Below, in pieces: positions 53,162-64,000 of a DNA stretch of 64,000 nucleotides. The stretch lies in the NCBI GenBank assembly GCA_012931725.1, contig CM022951.1, positions 10,367,018 through 10,431,017 on the forward strand, in the 5' to 3' direction. The DNA is from Litsea cubeba (taxonomy: Eukaryota > Streptophyta > Magnoliopsida > Laurales > Lauraceae). Each line of letters opens with the position of its first letter. Within the stretch, counting starts at the first letter, position 1. The translations under genes and the position numbers were made by a program. Under the pieces are notes generated by a model. It searched no databases, was not told the origin of the DNA, and was given only the letters and a program-made list of their open reading frames with translations.

Positions 53162-53966
53162 TGTGTGGGGAAATTCCCAAGAGAATCCTGGGCAAGGTCC
53201 TCCATCCCGGGGGGCCCATCAGCAAATCCATCCCGGCAAGTCCATCCCGGCAACTCCCCCACCTCGGCAATGCACGCCTTAGCAAGACCAGACACTCCAC
53301 TTCGGCAAAGCACCCCACTTCGGCTGCCCAGCTCGGCGACAGTACCAGGCCCTTCCACTTCGGCAACAGTGCCATGGCCCTACATCTCCGCCAGGTCTCG
53401 CCCGGCACGACACTCCATCCCGGCCAAGCGCCTCATATGGATGAAAGTAGTGAGCACTGACAGCTGTCCTCCCATGGGCGCAAGCACGCTATGGCCCGTG
53501 CGGCAAGACAAGGGGACAGCCCGAATCTCCTGACAGATCGCCGTCCACAGCTCCCAAGGCGCCTGGATATGGCCTAACGGGACAAGACAGGCTACGACGG
53601 GACCAGACAGGCTACGATGGGACCGCGCCTCCCTAGTTCCTGACAAAGTGGGCTATGACAAGACAGCCAACTACCCCTTTGCCTCCTCTTCCTCTATATA
53701 AACACAGCTACCTCTCCAAAGGAGAGGGGGACGCCATTACCACTCTGGTATGCCATATTCTTCCCCAAAAATCTCCTCCCTCTGCTTAGTTCATACACTA
53801 ACTTAGGCATCGGAGAGCCCTGCGCCGCCCAGGCCAGGGTCCTCTGACCTGCATTTCTCCTTCCTTTTCTCAGGCTCCAGGCGCAGGCATCGGTGTCCCT
53901 AATCTCACTCGGGTAAGTCCTCTAAGGCACCCCCATTATTGTGGGTCGTTATTTTTTGCACCTACA
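53162..53966 (+). repeat. B2 3' LTR
   Basis: 805 bp, TATA box at 53695-53702, followed by CTAGC. Confidence 0.92.
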
Positions 53967-54098
53967 CTAGCCATGGTAAATGGTGAAAGCCTGAGAATGG
54001 GGATTGAATAGAAATGTGATATAATATTCCTTTTGTAGCGACCATTATCTCCAGATAAAATATACCAGTCACAATATGCCTTTACCAAACGAGACGTG

Positions 54099-54226
54099 CT
54101 ACATGGCCTGATGCCAGGCCCCGAAAAGTGGCCTGACATCAGGCCTGGACCGTTAGATATCGATCTAACGGTCCAGGCCTGATGTCAGGCCACTTTTCGG
54201 GGCCTGGCATCAGGCAAGCCATGTAG
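54099..54226. repeat. Long perfect hairpin (MITE-like foldback)
   Basis: Two 52-bp arms (54107-54158 and 54163-54214) are perfect reverse complements around a 4-nt loop, and an outer 8-bp pair (CTACATGG/CCATGTAG) continues the stem after a 4-nt bulge on the right. Each arm itself contains near-palindromic parts (GGCCTGACATCAGGCC). No target duplication is clear. Confidence 0.9.
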
Positions 54227-54954
54227 ATTTTTTCTTACCAAAATACCACATAAAACTTGCTAACCTTTTATTCTTATACGACCAAAGCTTATAAACCTTA
54301 CTGCAGGTTTCATAGAGTTATAGACTGCACTCGATCTATGCCCCACACGCCATAATCCATATAAGTGTCAGGATCCTCGGCTTCGCGCTCAAAACACATA
54401 ATACACAGCTTAGGCCAACCATGCCAATGAAGTAATCATTGGAAAATCTCAATGACATTCCAACATAGATTGCCAACATACATGTGAATTGAAGCAAACA
54501 AACAGCAAGATTCCTCTAGAAATAAATCAGCAATGCTCATTGTCTGTGGTAAATTGTGGTAAATACAAACTCATGCCTGTAATTATTTCCATGTTCTCTC
54601 TGGCGAATCCAACTTCGTTATGAGATAAGTTTCCCCACCAAAACAACTTAGGTTAGAACTCAAGAAAGTAAGATCTCTAAAAAAATAATATCATAATTAA
54701 ATGCCTATTTTTTCTCCTTCGGATTTCCTGTTTGGAGAACCGATTTCAGTTTTCTGTCTTCCTGGAATTTCAGCAAACGGTTGGTGTATGGTGCTAAAAA
54801 ATAAACAAAAACCTCATTTACATACAAGGCTAGTGGTGAATGCAATATCAATAGAACGTCACACACAGCGTAGTGTGATACGCGGAAAATAATAAAGCAA
54901 GAGGCCCAGCACAAAAAGAGATAACAAAGAGCGGCAGGGGCTCTGTTTTAGTTT
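54227..54954. other. Intergenic, no gene recognised
   Basis: AT-rich DNA up to A3. The small frames at 54701-54914 overlap on both strands and have no domain. Confidence 0.35.
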
Positions 54955-55912
54955 TGTAGGTGCAGAAAATTATGACCCACAATAAGAGGGAGCCTTGTAG
55001 GACTTATCCGAGAGGATGATGGTGTCTGGGAGTAACTGGATGCCGCCCGGAAACCTGAAAGGGAATAGCAAACGGTCAGAGGACCCTGGCCTGGGCGGCG
55101 CAAGGCTCTCCGATGCCAAAGTCAGTATGGGAACTGGAACAGTGGAAGGAGAGGGAGAAGAATGGCAGAGTAAGGGCTCTCTGTATTAGATTGCGCGTAC
55201 CTTGCATGGTGCATGGAGCTCTATTTATAGAGGCTTGGATAGTATCTTTCAGAAGATATCTTGGTGTGGGTCCTATGATTCGACTGGGAAGTCATGATCA
55301 GCCCACAAAGTAATAAATGCAGTCTAATCCGGCCCACTCAGCATTTAATGCTAGTCGGGTCAGCCCACATTGCATTAAATGCATGTCTTGTTGGGCCAGA
55401 CTGTGTTAGGCGCCTTTGGCGGTTGGAATATCAGCGGATCTGCCCTCGGGCCTTGCCCTGATGTGGCCTCAGCCGCTGGATGTCGCCATGTCAGCGATCT
55501 GGTGAAGATAGTGGACGGCTGGATGTCACATCTGTCTTATTGGCCTGCGCCCCTATTCCTCCACGTGTCTGACATCGTGAGGAATAAGGGGCGTGAGTGG
55601 ATATTCTTTCTTTCTTCGGCTGCTGTCCTGGCTTCTTCAGCCGAGGTGGCTTCAGCCGAGGTAGAGCTCTCTGCAGAGATGGCATCCGGGGTGGCCCTGC
55701 CGAGGTGGACTCTTTGCCGAGATGATTCCCGAGGTGGGCCAGTTCGGCGCTAAGGGTCCGGAGCTGCCTGACTTCGGCCGGACCTCCTGCCCCGGTAGCC
55801 GGGGTGAGATTGGTGCCACGTAGATGGCACGCGGACGGCACGTGAGAATGCTTGCCCCCATCTGATGGCTGTGATCAGCTTAATCCTGTAGCTCTGGAAA
55901 TCTCCCCACACA
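54955..55912 (-). repeat. A3 3' LTR
   Basis: 958 bp; on the minus strand it begins TGTGTGGGG at 55912 and ends CACCTACA at 54955, with a TATA box (TATAAATA) at 55229-55222. GAGAGCCTTGCGCCGCCC is present in the distal part, as in A1 and A2. Confidence 0.92.
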
Positions 55913-56276
55913 ATTGCCCCCTAGCTTCTGGCCTCGCGTAGAACGTCAGTGTCGTGAGGTCGGGAGCTATGTGACGGGTCTGTCTGGAGGAAAAAGCCCT
56001 TTTCGGCCCTGACTCGCTGTCGCTTTGGATGTTCGAGGTAGTAAATGGCGTCCCCTATTCAATGCTGAAGACAGTTCGACGGCTCCACGCGTCATCTCCT
56101 GACTAGTTGCCTGTCTCCTCGAGGTCGTACGCGCCGTCTCGCCAGGGGCGCAATCAATTTTTTGAAATGATTTGCGCGCCGTTTCGTCAGGGGCGTAATC
56201 AATTTTTGAAATGATCCGCGCAGAATCCCAAGGGGCGCGCCCAATTAGGGTTTCTGGAAAGGGGGCCTCTCTGCTG

Positions 56277-56282
56277 TATATA
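56277..56282 (+). promoter_or_regulatory. TATA box ahead of A3 aORF
   Basis: TATATAGGGCAGTCGAGG, about 216 bp ahead of the ATG at 56498 and matching the A2 box in sequence and place. The region 55913-56276 before it is non-coding and aligns with A2 36910-37245. Confidence 0.55.
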
Positions 56283-56497
56283 GGGCAGTCGAGGCCCGCT
56301 TTACCCTTCGTTTGCTATTCTGAATCAGAGGTGAGCATCTGAAGGGGGAGAGCTATTGTGAGGGAGCTTCATCTGAGAAGTGTTGCGCTGCTGCAGTTGA
56401 GTCCATCTGCTGCCCAGCATCTCCGTTCTGCTTCCGTAAGTTCCTTCTGCCCTGCCTCTCCTTCTGCGGGTTTCTCTGCTTTTAGACTGGGATAGGA

Positions 56498-58597
56498 ATG
56501 GGGATTTATAGCCACTGGTTAGTGGGCGAGGGCAGCGATCGAGGGATTCAGGTCAGCCTTTAGGATCCCTGCTGATGTCCAAGTCAGGGGTGCTGAACCC
56601 CGTGGCTACAACCCTCGCGACTTTTCGGGAGGTTGGATGCCCTTTCCGCTAGTGGCCGTGGTAGAAGGCGGGGTCCGATTTCCACTTCACCCACTTCTCA
56701 GGAGGTGCCTTAGTCAGTGGTGTCTCTGCCCCTGTCAATTGTTGCCGAATGCCTTCAAGATCGTGATGGGCACGACCAAGTTGAACGAAGTCCTGGGCAC
56801 CGACTTCGGCATCTTCGACCTTGAGGACGTCTATGACATATGCAAGTCGGGAGATTCTTATTATCTCCGGGCTAAGCCAGGCCGGGACGGCTTCGTCCGA
56901 TACTTGGAGGATTCGAGCAAGTATGCCGGGGACGATCTTCTGTACGTCTCGGGGAACTGGGAGTTTGGGGTGGCCGACACCGATAGAGGCTACCAGGTCC
57001 CTCGCCACTTCGGCACCATCCCAAGTAAACACTCCGTTCCTTTTTTCTTTACATTAAAATTTCTTTTTGTTCCGCCGCGCTTATACTTCTGATCTGTTGC
57101 AGCTTTGAAGGAGAGAAAACGGGCTGCCAGATACATCTGGAAGAGGAACGATGCCTGGCTACGCCTGGTGAAGCGATACAGCGGTCATGACGGCAGGGCG
57201 GCCTGGTCGCTGCTAGGGTACCAGCCGAAGTACCGCGGGTATTTGAGGAGTACCGTAGAGCCGATCCAGGGTGAAGGTGCCAGACTCGAGGTCGGGCAGG
57301 AGCAGGCCGGTCCGGAGGTCGCAGAGCCCCCGCAGGCGTCTGACGTCAGGGCCACGTCTGGTGCCTTAGCTTCTACGTCGGGATCGAGACTTCAGGTCTC
57401 TGGACGGGAATTGAGTCAAGCCGCCCGATCTCCCTCGCCAGGATCCGAGATGAGGCGCACCAGGCGCTTGTCCTTTGAGGACCTCGAGGTCTTGGCGCTT
57501 GGAGTGGAGGACGCCCGAGCCCCCCAGGAGCCGGTGAGTTCCACGGAGCATCCATCTCCGAGGGCTCGGGTAGTTTCCCCTGCAGAGGTGGCGGAGGTTC
57601 CTGCACCCCCCAGCCCTGTTGATCCAGAGGTACGCCTGTCCCCGGCTGAGGTTGAGCAGGAGGGAACCCGGCCGATGAAGGTGCCGAGGACCGACGCGGG
57701 TCCCAGCTCAGCTGCTGCCTCGTTGCCTCAGGGGCCGCCGTTGTGGGAGCCGAGCTTCATGCTTGGGCCAGGGAGGCCGATGACGATGGAGGATCGCATC
57801 CTTCACAAGATCGATCTTCCGGTCCTCGAGGCTTTGGGGCGAGCCTGCGCCCTTCCCCGGGACATGGAGCAGCTGGACAACTACAGCGATCAGAAGCTGA
57901 TCCTGTCGATGTTGCAGTCCAATTTCGTGGTGAGTCTTCATTTCCCTTCGTCAAACCAGCGATTTAGAGTCTGGCGCACTTTGGATCTAACACGTACATC
58001 TCGTTTCCTTGACAGGCGGCACAGAAATCCATGGCCGTTGCTGACAGGAACCATAGGTACAGCGCGGACGTTGCCGAGCTGTCCGTGGAGAAGAACGGCC
58101 TGCAGGAATCCCTGGACGCCGTTAGCCAGGAGTTAGCCAAGGTGGAAGAGGAGTACGCGGCGAAGCTCGAGCAGGCGAGGGAAGAAGCCGAAGCGGAGAG
58201 GACAAGGTCGGCCGAGCTCGAGGTCTCCATTTCGAAGATGGGAGACGATTACGCGGCCCTGCTTCAAGCCGAGTCTAAGAGGGCGGATGAGGCCGAGGCA
58301 AAGCTCGAATCCGAGTCCAGGAGGGCGGATGAAGCCGAGGCGAAGCTCGAATCCGAGTGCGATGCTGCGTTCGAGGATGCCAAAGTGCAGGTTACCGCCC
58401 ACTACAAGGAAAGGGTTCTTGTGGTGAGGGATAAGGCCTGGGCGAAAGGGTGGCTTGCCGGCCTGAAGGAGGTCGGGATCTCGGAGGGCCACCCCTCCTT
58501 TCGGGAGCCTCCTCCGTACACGCTTCCGGTGCCGACCTCTGCCCGTCCATCCGGTGGAGCCTCCGATTCTACAGCCCGTGCAACTGGCCGGTCCTGA
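56498..58597 (+). pseudogene. A3 aORF, one-base frameshift in exon 1
   Basis: Exons 56498-57024, 57103-57929 and 58016-58597 match those of A2, with introns of 78 and 86 nt (GTAAAC/TTGCAG and GTGAGT/GACAG). One extra G in the run at 56530-56532 shifts the frame about 12 codons after the ATG and leads to an early stop. An in-frame ATG at 56637 inside the Transposase_28-like domain could still open the rest. Unlike A2, intron 1 contains a stop, so splicing is needed. Exon 3 has a tandem duplication of 14 residues (RADEAEAKLESES) in the coiled coil. Everything else is open, so the damage is recent or mild. Confidence 0.75.
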
Positions 58598-59093
58598 CCT
58601 CGGGGCCTCAGGACCTCGGGATATTTGCTCATGCTTTCTGCTCTTGTAATTTCCTTCAATTTGTATTTGCTGAATACTGTAATGAGTGAGATTTTAATAC
58701 AATTGAAAGTTTCTTGAAATACTCGTGCTTCTGTCTTTTTTAAGCTTGGTACTTCGATTGCTTGAGTTCGGTAGAGTGCTCCTTGTGACGAAACGTTAGT
58801 ATCGAGTGGTCCTCTCGGGCGCTAGCGTCGACACTCCATACCTTAGGTGATCTTCGTTGGTATTCGCGCTGATCCTCCGTATCTTAGGTGATCTTCATTG
58901 GTATTTGCGCTGATCCTCCGTATTTTGGGCGATCTTGAATTGCAATAAACATGGTGGCGCGGCTGACGAGGGAATCTGTCGGGCGTCTCCACGTGGCGCC
59001 ATAGGGGTCACTGGTCGACAGTCGCGCATTCCCAGTAATGTGTGGGAAACTTCGCCCCATAACTCCTTTTGGAGATTGAGCTCTTCTCCATCC
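58598..59093. other. A3 aORF 3' region and AU2 upstream region
   Basis: TGTAATGAGTGAGATTTTAA followed by ACAATTGAAAG (about 58677-58710) parallels A2 and is a candidate poly(A) region of the antisense gene. The rest, with repeated TCCGTAT(C/T)TT words (about 58820-58930), is non-coding. Confidence 0.45.
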
Positions 59094-59675
59094 TATAAGT
59101 AGGGGGAGCAGGCTCGCCATGGGAGAAGGAAGGAACATAGTTGTAGGAACCATGTCTGGGAGGTGTCCGATGTTACATGATCCGGGGGGAACCCTGCGCC
59201 GTTGGACGGCTATCCCTGAGGGGGGAAGGCTGTCGTGGTCTGCGCGCTCTCTGAAGGAACTCCCCGTGGGCCACGCGCTCTCTGAACGCGGGTTCACGAC
59301 CATCCGCCCTTGGCCAGACAGAGTGAGGATGCGCTGCAAGGGGACGGTGGCGCATTCTCGTCCGACACGACCCTGTGCGCCCGTCGTACGGAAGGTGGGA
59401 TGAGGCCCTGCTGGACCGGGAAGCTTCTTCAAGCTTGGCTGGTCCCACTGGCCGCCGAGGGTGTTGCAGAGCCCAGTGAGGTCCAGGATCGCTCAGAACC
59501 TCCAGGCGGCGATCCGGCGTCCTCGAGCCTTCTGCCTGAAGAGTCGGTGAAGATCAGAGTCTCCTAGCCTTTCTCTATTTTCTGTTTTTAGAGGACTGTG
59601 ATCCTCCTTTCTGTACTTTGCTTTCTGTTCTGTATTTCTTGTAATGAAGCAGTTTTGCAATGGATAAAAAAGGAA
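59094..59675 (+). other. A3 copy of antisense unit AU2
   Basis: TATAAGTA at 59094-59101, ATGs at 59119 and 59152, a frame ending at 59403 that matches the A1 AU2 frame over most of its length, the 13-bp repeat pair (59243, 59274) and a poly(A)-like end near 59640-59675. The A1 stretch GPGRMR-like and TRPCAPVVR is kept. The downstream 59404-59640 is alignable with A1 but not in frame. Confidence 0.5.
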
Positions 59676-59894
59676 TTCTGTGATTATCCAAATTGTGTAC
59701 AGTGCTTTTGAGTTCTTTTTCTCATTTCTTTGCGCTGTTCCGGAATGCTTGGATTTGCGTTTAAATGCTGGCACTGACCTCGGCCGAAAGGGCTGGCTTT
59801 GGCCGAGACGAGCTGCATTGTGCCGAAGTGGACCCATTCCGTTGGCCTCGGCTCGGCGAAAGTGAGTTCGGCAATGGCCTTCTGAGGGGTGTAT
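59676..59894. other. A3 spacer between AU2 and minisatellite
   Basis: Corresponds to A1 7649-7882 reversed (GGCCGAGACGAGCTGC is shared). No gene. Confidence 0.4.
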
Positions 59895-60262
59895 GAACCC
59901 GGACTTTAGGAAACGGCTGAGTGTAGGAACTCTAGACCATTCCCAAGGCGTGGAGCCTTAGTGTGTCCAAGACACGGGGCTTTAGGAAAGGCCGAGTGTA
60001 AGAACTCTTCCAGGCCGTTTCCAGGGCGTAGAGCCTTAGTGTGTCCAAGACACGGGGCTTTAGGAAAGGCTGAGTTTAGGAACTCCGGGCCGTTTCCAGG
60101 GCGTAGAACCTTGAGTGTGTCTAAGACACGGGGCTTTAGGAAAGGCTGAGTTTAGGAACTCCAGGCCGTTTCCAGGGCGTAGAGCCTGAGTGTGTCCAAG
60201 ACACGGGGCTTTAGGAAAGGCTGAGTGTAGGAACTCGAGGCCATTTCCAGGGCGTAGAGCCT
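59895..60262 (-). repeat. A3 75-78-bp minisatellite, about 5 units
   Basis: GACACGGGGCTTTAGGAAAG recurs near 59970, 60049, 60125 and 60200 (spacing 78, 76, 75) with an older unit at the left edge. It is the reverse of the B2 78-bp unit and lies between pol and AU2, the same place as in A1 and A2. Confidence 0.9.
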
Positions 60263-60344
60263 GTGCTGCCGGAGTCGACCAGAGAGAGACAGATCGAGGA
60301 CAAGGCAAAAGCTGCTGTTATTGATTCTGAAGTTCATTACATCT

Positions 60345-63300
60345 TTAGAAATAAAATTTCTTCAAGTGGGATGCGTTCCACGGTCTCGGCAGCGGCTTGC
60401 CATCCAAATCTTCGAGCTTGTAGGCTGACTTTCCTGCCAGTGACACTATTCTGAACGGGCCATGCTAGTTCGGGGCAAGTTTCCCCTCGTTTGGTTCTCT
60501 GTCAGCTGGTAGGGTCTTCTTTAAAACGAGCTCTCCCGTGGCGAACTTTCTTTCCTTGACATTTTGATTGTATGCCCTGGCTAACCGCTGCTGATAATCG
60601 GTCAGTCTCAGGGCTGCTGCTTCTCGTCGTTCGTCCGCCAGTTTCAACTCCATCACCAGGTTCGTCTCATTTCGGCCTTGGTCGACCAGCTCTGTCCTCA
60701 AGGTAGGAAGGCCGATTTCCAAGGGAATGACCGCCTCCATCCCGTAGGCCAGAGAGAAAGGTGTTGCCGAGGTGGACCTCCTTGGAGTTGTTCTGTACGC
60801 CCACAGTACGCTCGGAAGCTCTTCTGTCCATCTGCCCTTTGCCTTGTCCAGTCGCTTCTTCAGGCCGTCCAGGATCACTTTGTTGGAGATTTCTGCCTGG
60901 CCATTACTCTGTGGATATGCCGGGGTGGAGTAGTGGTTTCTGATGCCGTGCTCTTGGCAGAAGTCTCTGAAGGATTTGGAATCGAACTGAGTCTCGTTAT
61001 CCGAAATCAGGGTCCGGGGGATGCCGAACCTCGTAAGGATGTTTTTCCAAACGAAGTTCCTGGAGTCCCTGTCTGTGATGGAAGACAACGGTTCAGCCTC
61101 TATCCACTTTGTGAAGTAGTCCGTAGCCACCCATCTCTTGTTCCCTGGAGCTCGGTGAAGAGGCCCCACAATGTCCAGGCCCCATTGAGCGAAGGGCCAT
61201 GGGCTAGAGAGGGGACTCAGGTCCTGTGCTGGCTGATGGAGGGAGTGGGAGTACTTCTGGCATTTCTCGCATTTCCTGGCGTAGACCTGGGCATCCTTTT
61301 GCATGTAGGGCCACCAGTAACCCTGGCTGATTGCTCTGTAGGCCAATGACCGACCTCCTATATGGCTGCCACATATTCCTTCATGGATCTCGTACAGGAA
61401 GTCGTCCACCTTGGCCGGGTGGACGCACTGGAGGTATGGACCTGTGAAGGACTTCCTGTAGAGTTTGCCTTCTGGAGAGAGCCAAAACCGAGCTGCCTTG
61501 AGCCTGATCTTGTGGGCTTCGGTCTTGTCTTCGGGGAGCTGGTCGTCCTTCAAGTAGGCGACGATTGGATCCATCCAGCTGGGGCCGAGGTCAGCACAGA
61601 GGACAAGCCGAGATGAATGGAGTTCTAGACTTGACCTTGATACTGACCCGACCTCGATGGTCCTCTTTTTTCCTGCTTCGACGGCGGAGGCCAGGTTTGC
61701 AAGCGCATCTGCATGCGTGTTGGTGTCTCTAGATATTTGTCTGACCTCGGCTTTCTGGAATTGGGAGAGTAGTTTTTTCGCAAGGGCCAAGTAGGCCGCC
61801 ATCCTGTCGTCCCTAGCCTGGTAGTCCCCAGCGAGCTGGCTAGTTACCAGTTGAGAGTCGCTGAAGATCTCCAGATGCTGGGCTCCGAGGATTCGGGCGC
61901 TGTTCAACCCTGCAATCATTGCTTCGTACTCTGCCTCATTGTTCGTCGCTTTGAAGTCCAAGGTGAAGGCTTGCTCTATGACCAGTCCCTCTGGCGATTG
62001 GAGAACTATGCCGAGGCCAGCTCTCTTTGAGGTGGACGACCCGTCGACAAAGATCTTCCATGCCGAGGTGGGAGACTGCTGGACTTCTGTTTCTACTGGC
62101 TCTTGCCCTGTGCCCCCCAGTGCCGTGCCGAGCTGGGTCGGAGCCGGGTTGGGGGAGGCGAATTCGACGATGAAGTCCGCCAGGATCTGGGCTTTGATCG
62201 CAGTTCGGGGACGGTACTGTATGTCATACTGCCCCAGTTCAACTGCCCACTTTGATATGCGCCCTGAAAAGTCAGCTTTTTTGAACAATGAACGGAGTGG
62301 GTGCTCCGTGATCACCACAATAGTGTGGGAATGAAAATAATGGGAGAGCTTGCGGGAGGCGGTGACAAGGGCGAACGCAAGCTTCTCCAACAGGAGGTAC
62401 CTGGTCTCGGCATCGAGCAGGGTCTTGCTCGTGTAATAGATTGGCTTTTGAACTCCCTCGTCCTCCCTGATGAGGACGGAGCTCACTGCGTGATCCGAGA
62501 CCGCAAGGTACAAATACAGAATCTCCTCCCGAGTCGGGGTGGAGAGCAATGGTGGTGACATTAAATAAGTTTTGAGTGCGGCCAATGCCTGGTCGCACTC
62601 GGGGGTCCACTGGAACTTCAATTTTTTTCTTAAAAGCTGAAAGAAAGGCCTGCACTTATCTGATGAGCGGCTGATGAAGCGATTGAGTGCGGCGGCCATT
62701 CCTGTGAGCCTCTGAACTTCCTTCGTGGTAGAGGGACTCTGGATGCCCTGGATGGCAGTGATCTGTTCCGGATTGGCCTCTATCCCCCTCCGCGTCACCA
62801 AGCTGCCGAGGAACTTGCCGGAGGCTACGCCGAAGGCGCACTTGGAAGCGTTGAGCTTGAGCTTGTACGCGCGAAGGGTACCGAAGACTTGGCCGAGATC
62901 AGCCAGGTGGTCGCTGGAGCGCACAGATTTGACGACCATGTCGTCGATGTACACCTCTACCGATCGGCCGAGCTGGGCCTGGAACATTTTTGTGACGAGG
63001 CGCTGATAGGTCGCCCCCGCATTCTTCAGCCCGAAGGGCATCACCTTATAGCAGTAAGTACCGCGGGGGGTGATGAATGACGTTTTCTCCTCGTCAGGCT
63101 CGTAGAGTGGGATCTGATGATAGCCTCGGTAGGCGTCAAGGAAGCTCATTCGGTCATGACCGGCGGTGGCGTCGATCAGCTGGTCAATCTTTGGGAGGGG
63201 AAAACTGTCCTTAGGGCAGGCCCTGTTCAGGTCGGTGAAGTCTACACACACCCTCCACTTCCCAGTTTTCTTCTTGACCACCACCGTGTTGGCCAGCCAT

Positions 63301-64000
63301 ACCGGGTACTGGACTTCCCGAATGACTCCTGCTTTTAGCAGGTTGTCGACCTCTTCGACGACCGCATCTGTCTGCTGCAGCCCGGTCCTGCGGGCCTTCT
63401 GCATTACTGGTTTGTGGTCGGGGTCGACATTGAGCTTGTGGCACATGACCTTGGGGTCGACCCCAGGCATTTCGTTCGGGCTCCAAGCGAAGACGTCCAC
63501 ATTCTGCATCAAGAACCGAGAGAGTTCGGCCCTTTCTTCGCCTGGCAGCTGGGTGCCAATCAGGAAGAACCTGTCTGGGTCTGCCGGGTCTAGCCTGACC
63601 TCGGCCAGGTCTTCGATACTCTTCTTTTCAGGGTCCCGGCCGATCTCATCGAGGCCTTTCTCGAACTCGGCCAGGTTGACGCGCTCTGGCTCCTTTACTG
63701 CCGGGACTGCGGCCAGCATGCACTGCCTGGCCTGTTGCTGGTCTCCCTCCACTGTGACTACCTCCATCTTGCCCTCCTTGTTCGCATGGACGAACTTCAG
63801 CTTTTGGTGGAGGGAGGATGGAACTGCCTCTAGCTTGTGGAGCCACGTTCTGCCCAGAATGGCATTGTAGGGAGAAGGGGCGTCCACAACCAGAAAATCG
63901 GCTGACACGGATGCTCCGCCAACTCGGTTTTCCAAGGTGATCCGACCCTTGGGATAGACTGGAGTGGCGGATAACCCTAGCAAGGGTGTTCGGACCTCGG
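60345..64000 (-). CDS. A3 Pol (partial; premature stop near C-terminus)
   Basis: The frame is open from the window edge (64000, inside protease; the ILGRTWLH signature is present) to a TAG at 60465-60467, in place of a Trp codon of A1, about 40 codons before the normal end (about 60345). RT has YIDD (62940-62951). Native RNase H, second RNase H (IFVDGSSTSKRAG) and integrase follow as in A1. Compared with A1 the integrase lacks two residues after GNKRW and has SDNETQF for SDNGTQF, so a normally invariant Gly beside the catalytic Asp is Glu. The stop that separates protease and RT in A1 is absent. RT may work; integrase probably does not. Confidence 0.88.

Larger units (their letters stand above)
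49906..53966 (+). mobile_element. B2: non-autonomous LTR retrotransposon
   Basis: LTRs 49906-50728 (823 bp) and 53162-53966 (805 bp) with target duplication CTAGC (49901-49905 and 53967-53971). The 18-bp length difference is one extra copy of a CACTTCGGCAAAGCACCC unit in the 5' LTR. Apart from that I count only about six differences, so it looks younger than B1. Inside are the primer-binding site (50731-50748), a shorter gag remnant, seven 80-bp units and six 78-bp units. No pol. Confidence 0.93.
54955..64000 (-). mobile_element. A3: A-family element, minus strand, cut by window end
   Basis: The 3' LTR is at 54955-55912, followed (in plus coordinates) by a polypurine-like GCCCCCTAGC, antisense promoter, aORF, AU2, 78-bp-type minisatellite and pol, in the mirror order of A1. 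Flank AGTTT (54950-54954) is one half of the target duplication; the other half, 5' LTR and gag lie beyond the window. Pol is nearly complete. The LTR is 958 bp, longer than in A1 and A2. Confidence 0.92.

Overview
The window reads as nuclear DNA of a flowering plant. It holds one intron-containing receptor kinase gene of the plant G-type lectin (S-domain) family, surrounded by LTR retrotransposons, solo LTRs, minisatellites and AT-rich intergenic DNA. The species cannot be named from sequence alone.

Layout. (1) 197-12856: element A1, a complete Ty3/gypsy element with 914-bp LTRs and a 5-bp target duplication (AATAG). A second, plant-type RNase H lies between the native RNase H and integrase, which places it in the Tat lineage. 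Gag-pol is one reading frame broken by three in-frame stops. Downstream lie a 105-bp minisatellite and two units on the opposite strand: a short one (here AU2) and a three-exon gene (aORF). (2) 13216-17987: an intact seven-exon receptor kinase gene, starting 359 bp after A1. (3) 18860-23017: B1, a non-autonomous element with a truncated gag. (4) 23018-28992: AT-rich DNA with LTR remnants of a different family (D). (5) 28993-38127: A2, an A relative that lost almost all of pol but keeps an open gag and an open three-exon aORF. (6) 38438-40718: a D-type solo LTR with target duplication. (7) 40719-49905: AT-rich, mostly non-coding, with degenerate repeats, a possible Helitron end, a cysteine-protease gene fragment and another D LTR end. 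(8) 49906-53966: B2, a second B element. (9) 54099-54226: a 52-bp-arm hairpin. (10) 54955-64000: A3, an A element on the minus strand that runs off the window, with nearly intact pol.

How the parts relate. A elements encode gag, protease, RT, RNase H and integrase on the sense strand; B elements and A2 would depend on such proteins in trans. A and B share the distal part of the LTR, the primer-binding site and the minisatellite zone behind the coding region. In A1, A2 and A3 the antisense half keeps the same architecture (TATA-like box, coding exons, poly(A)-like 3' region), even though pol is broken in A1 and missing in A2. That retained antisense module, above all the short AU2 unit, is the least explained and most interesting signal in the window. 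All alignments and counts were made by eye.
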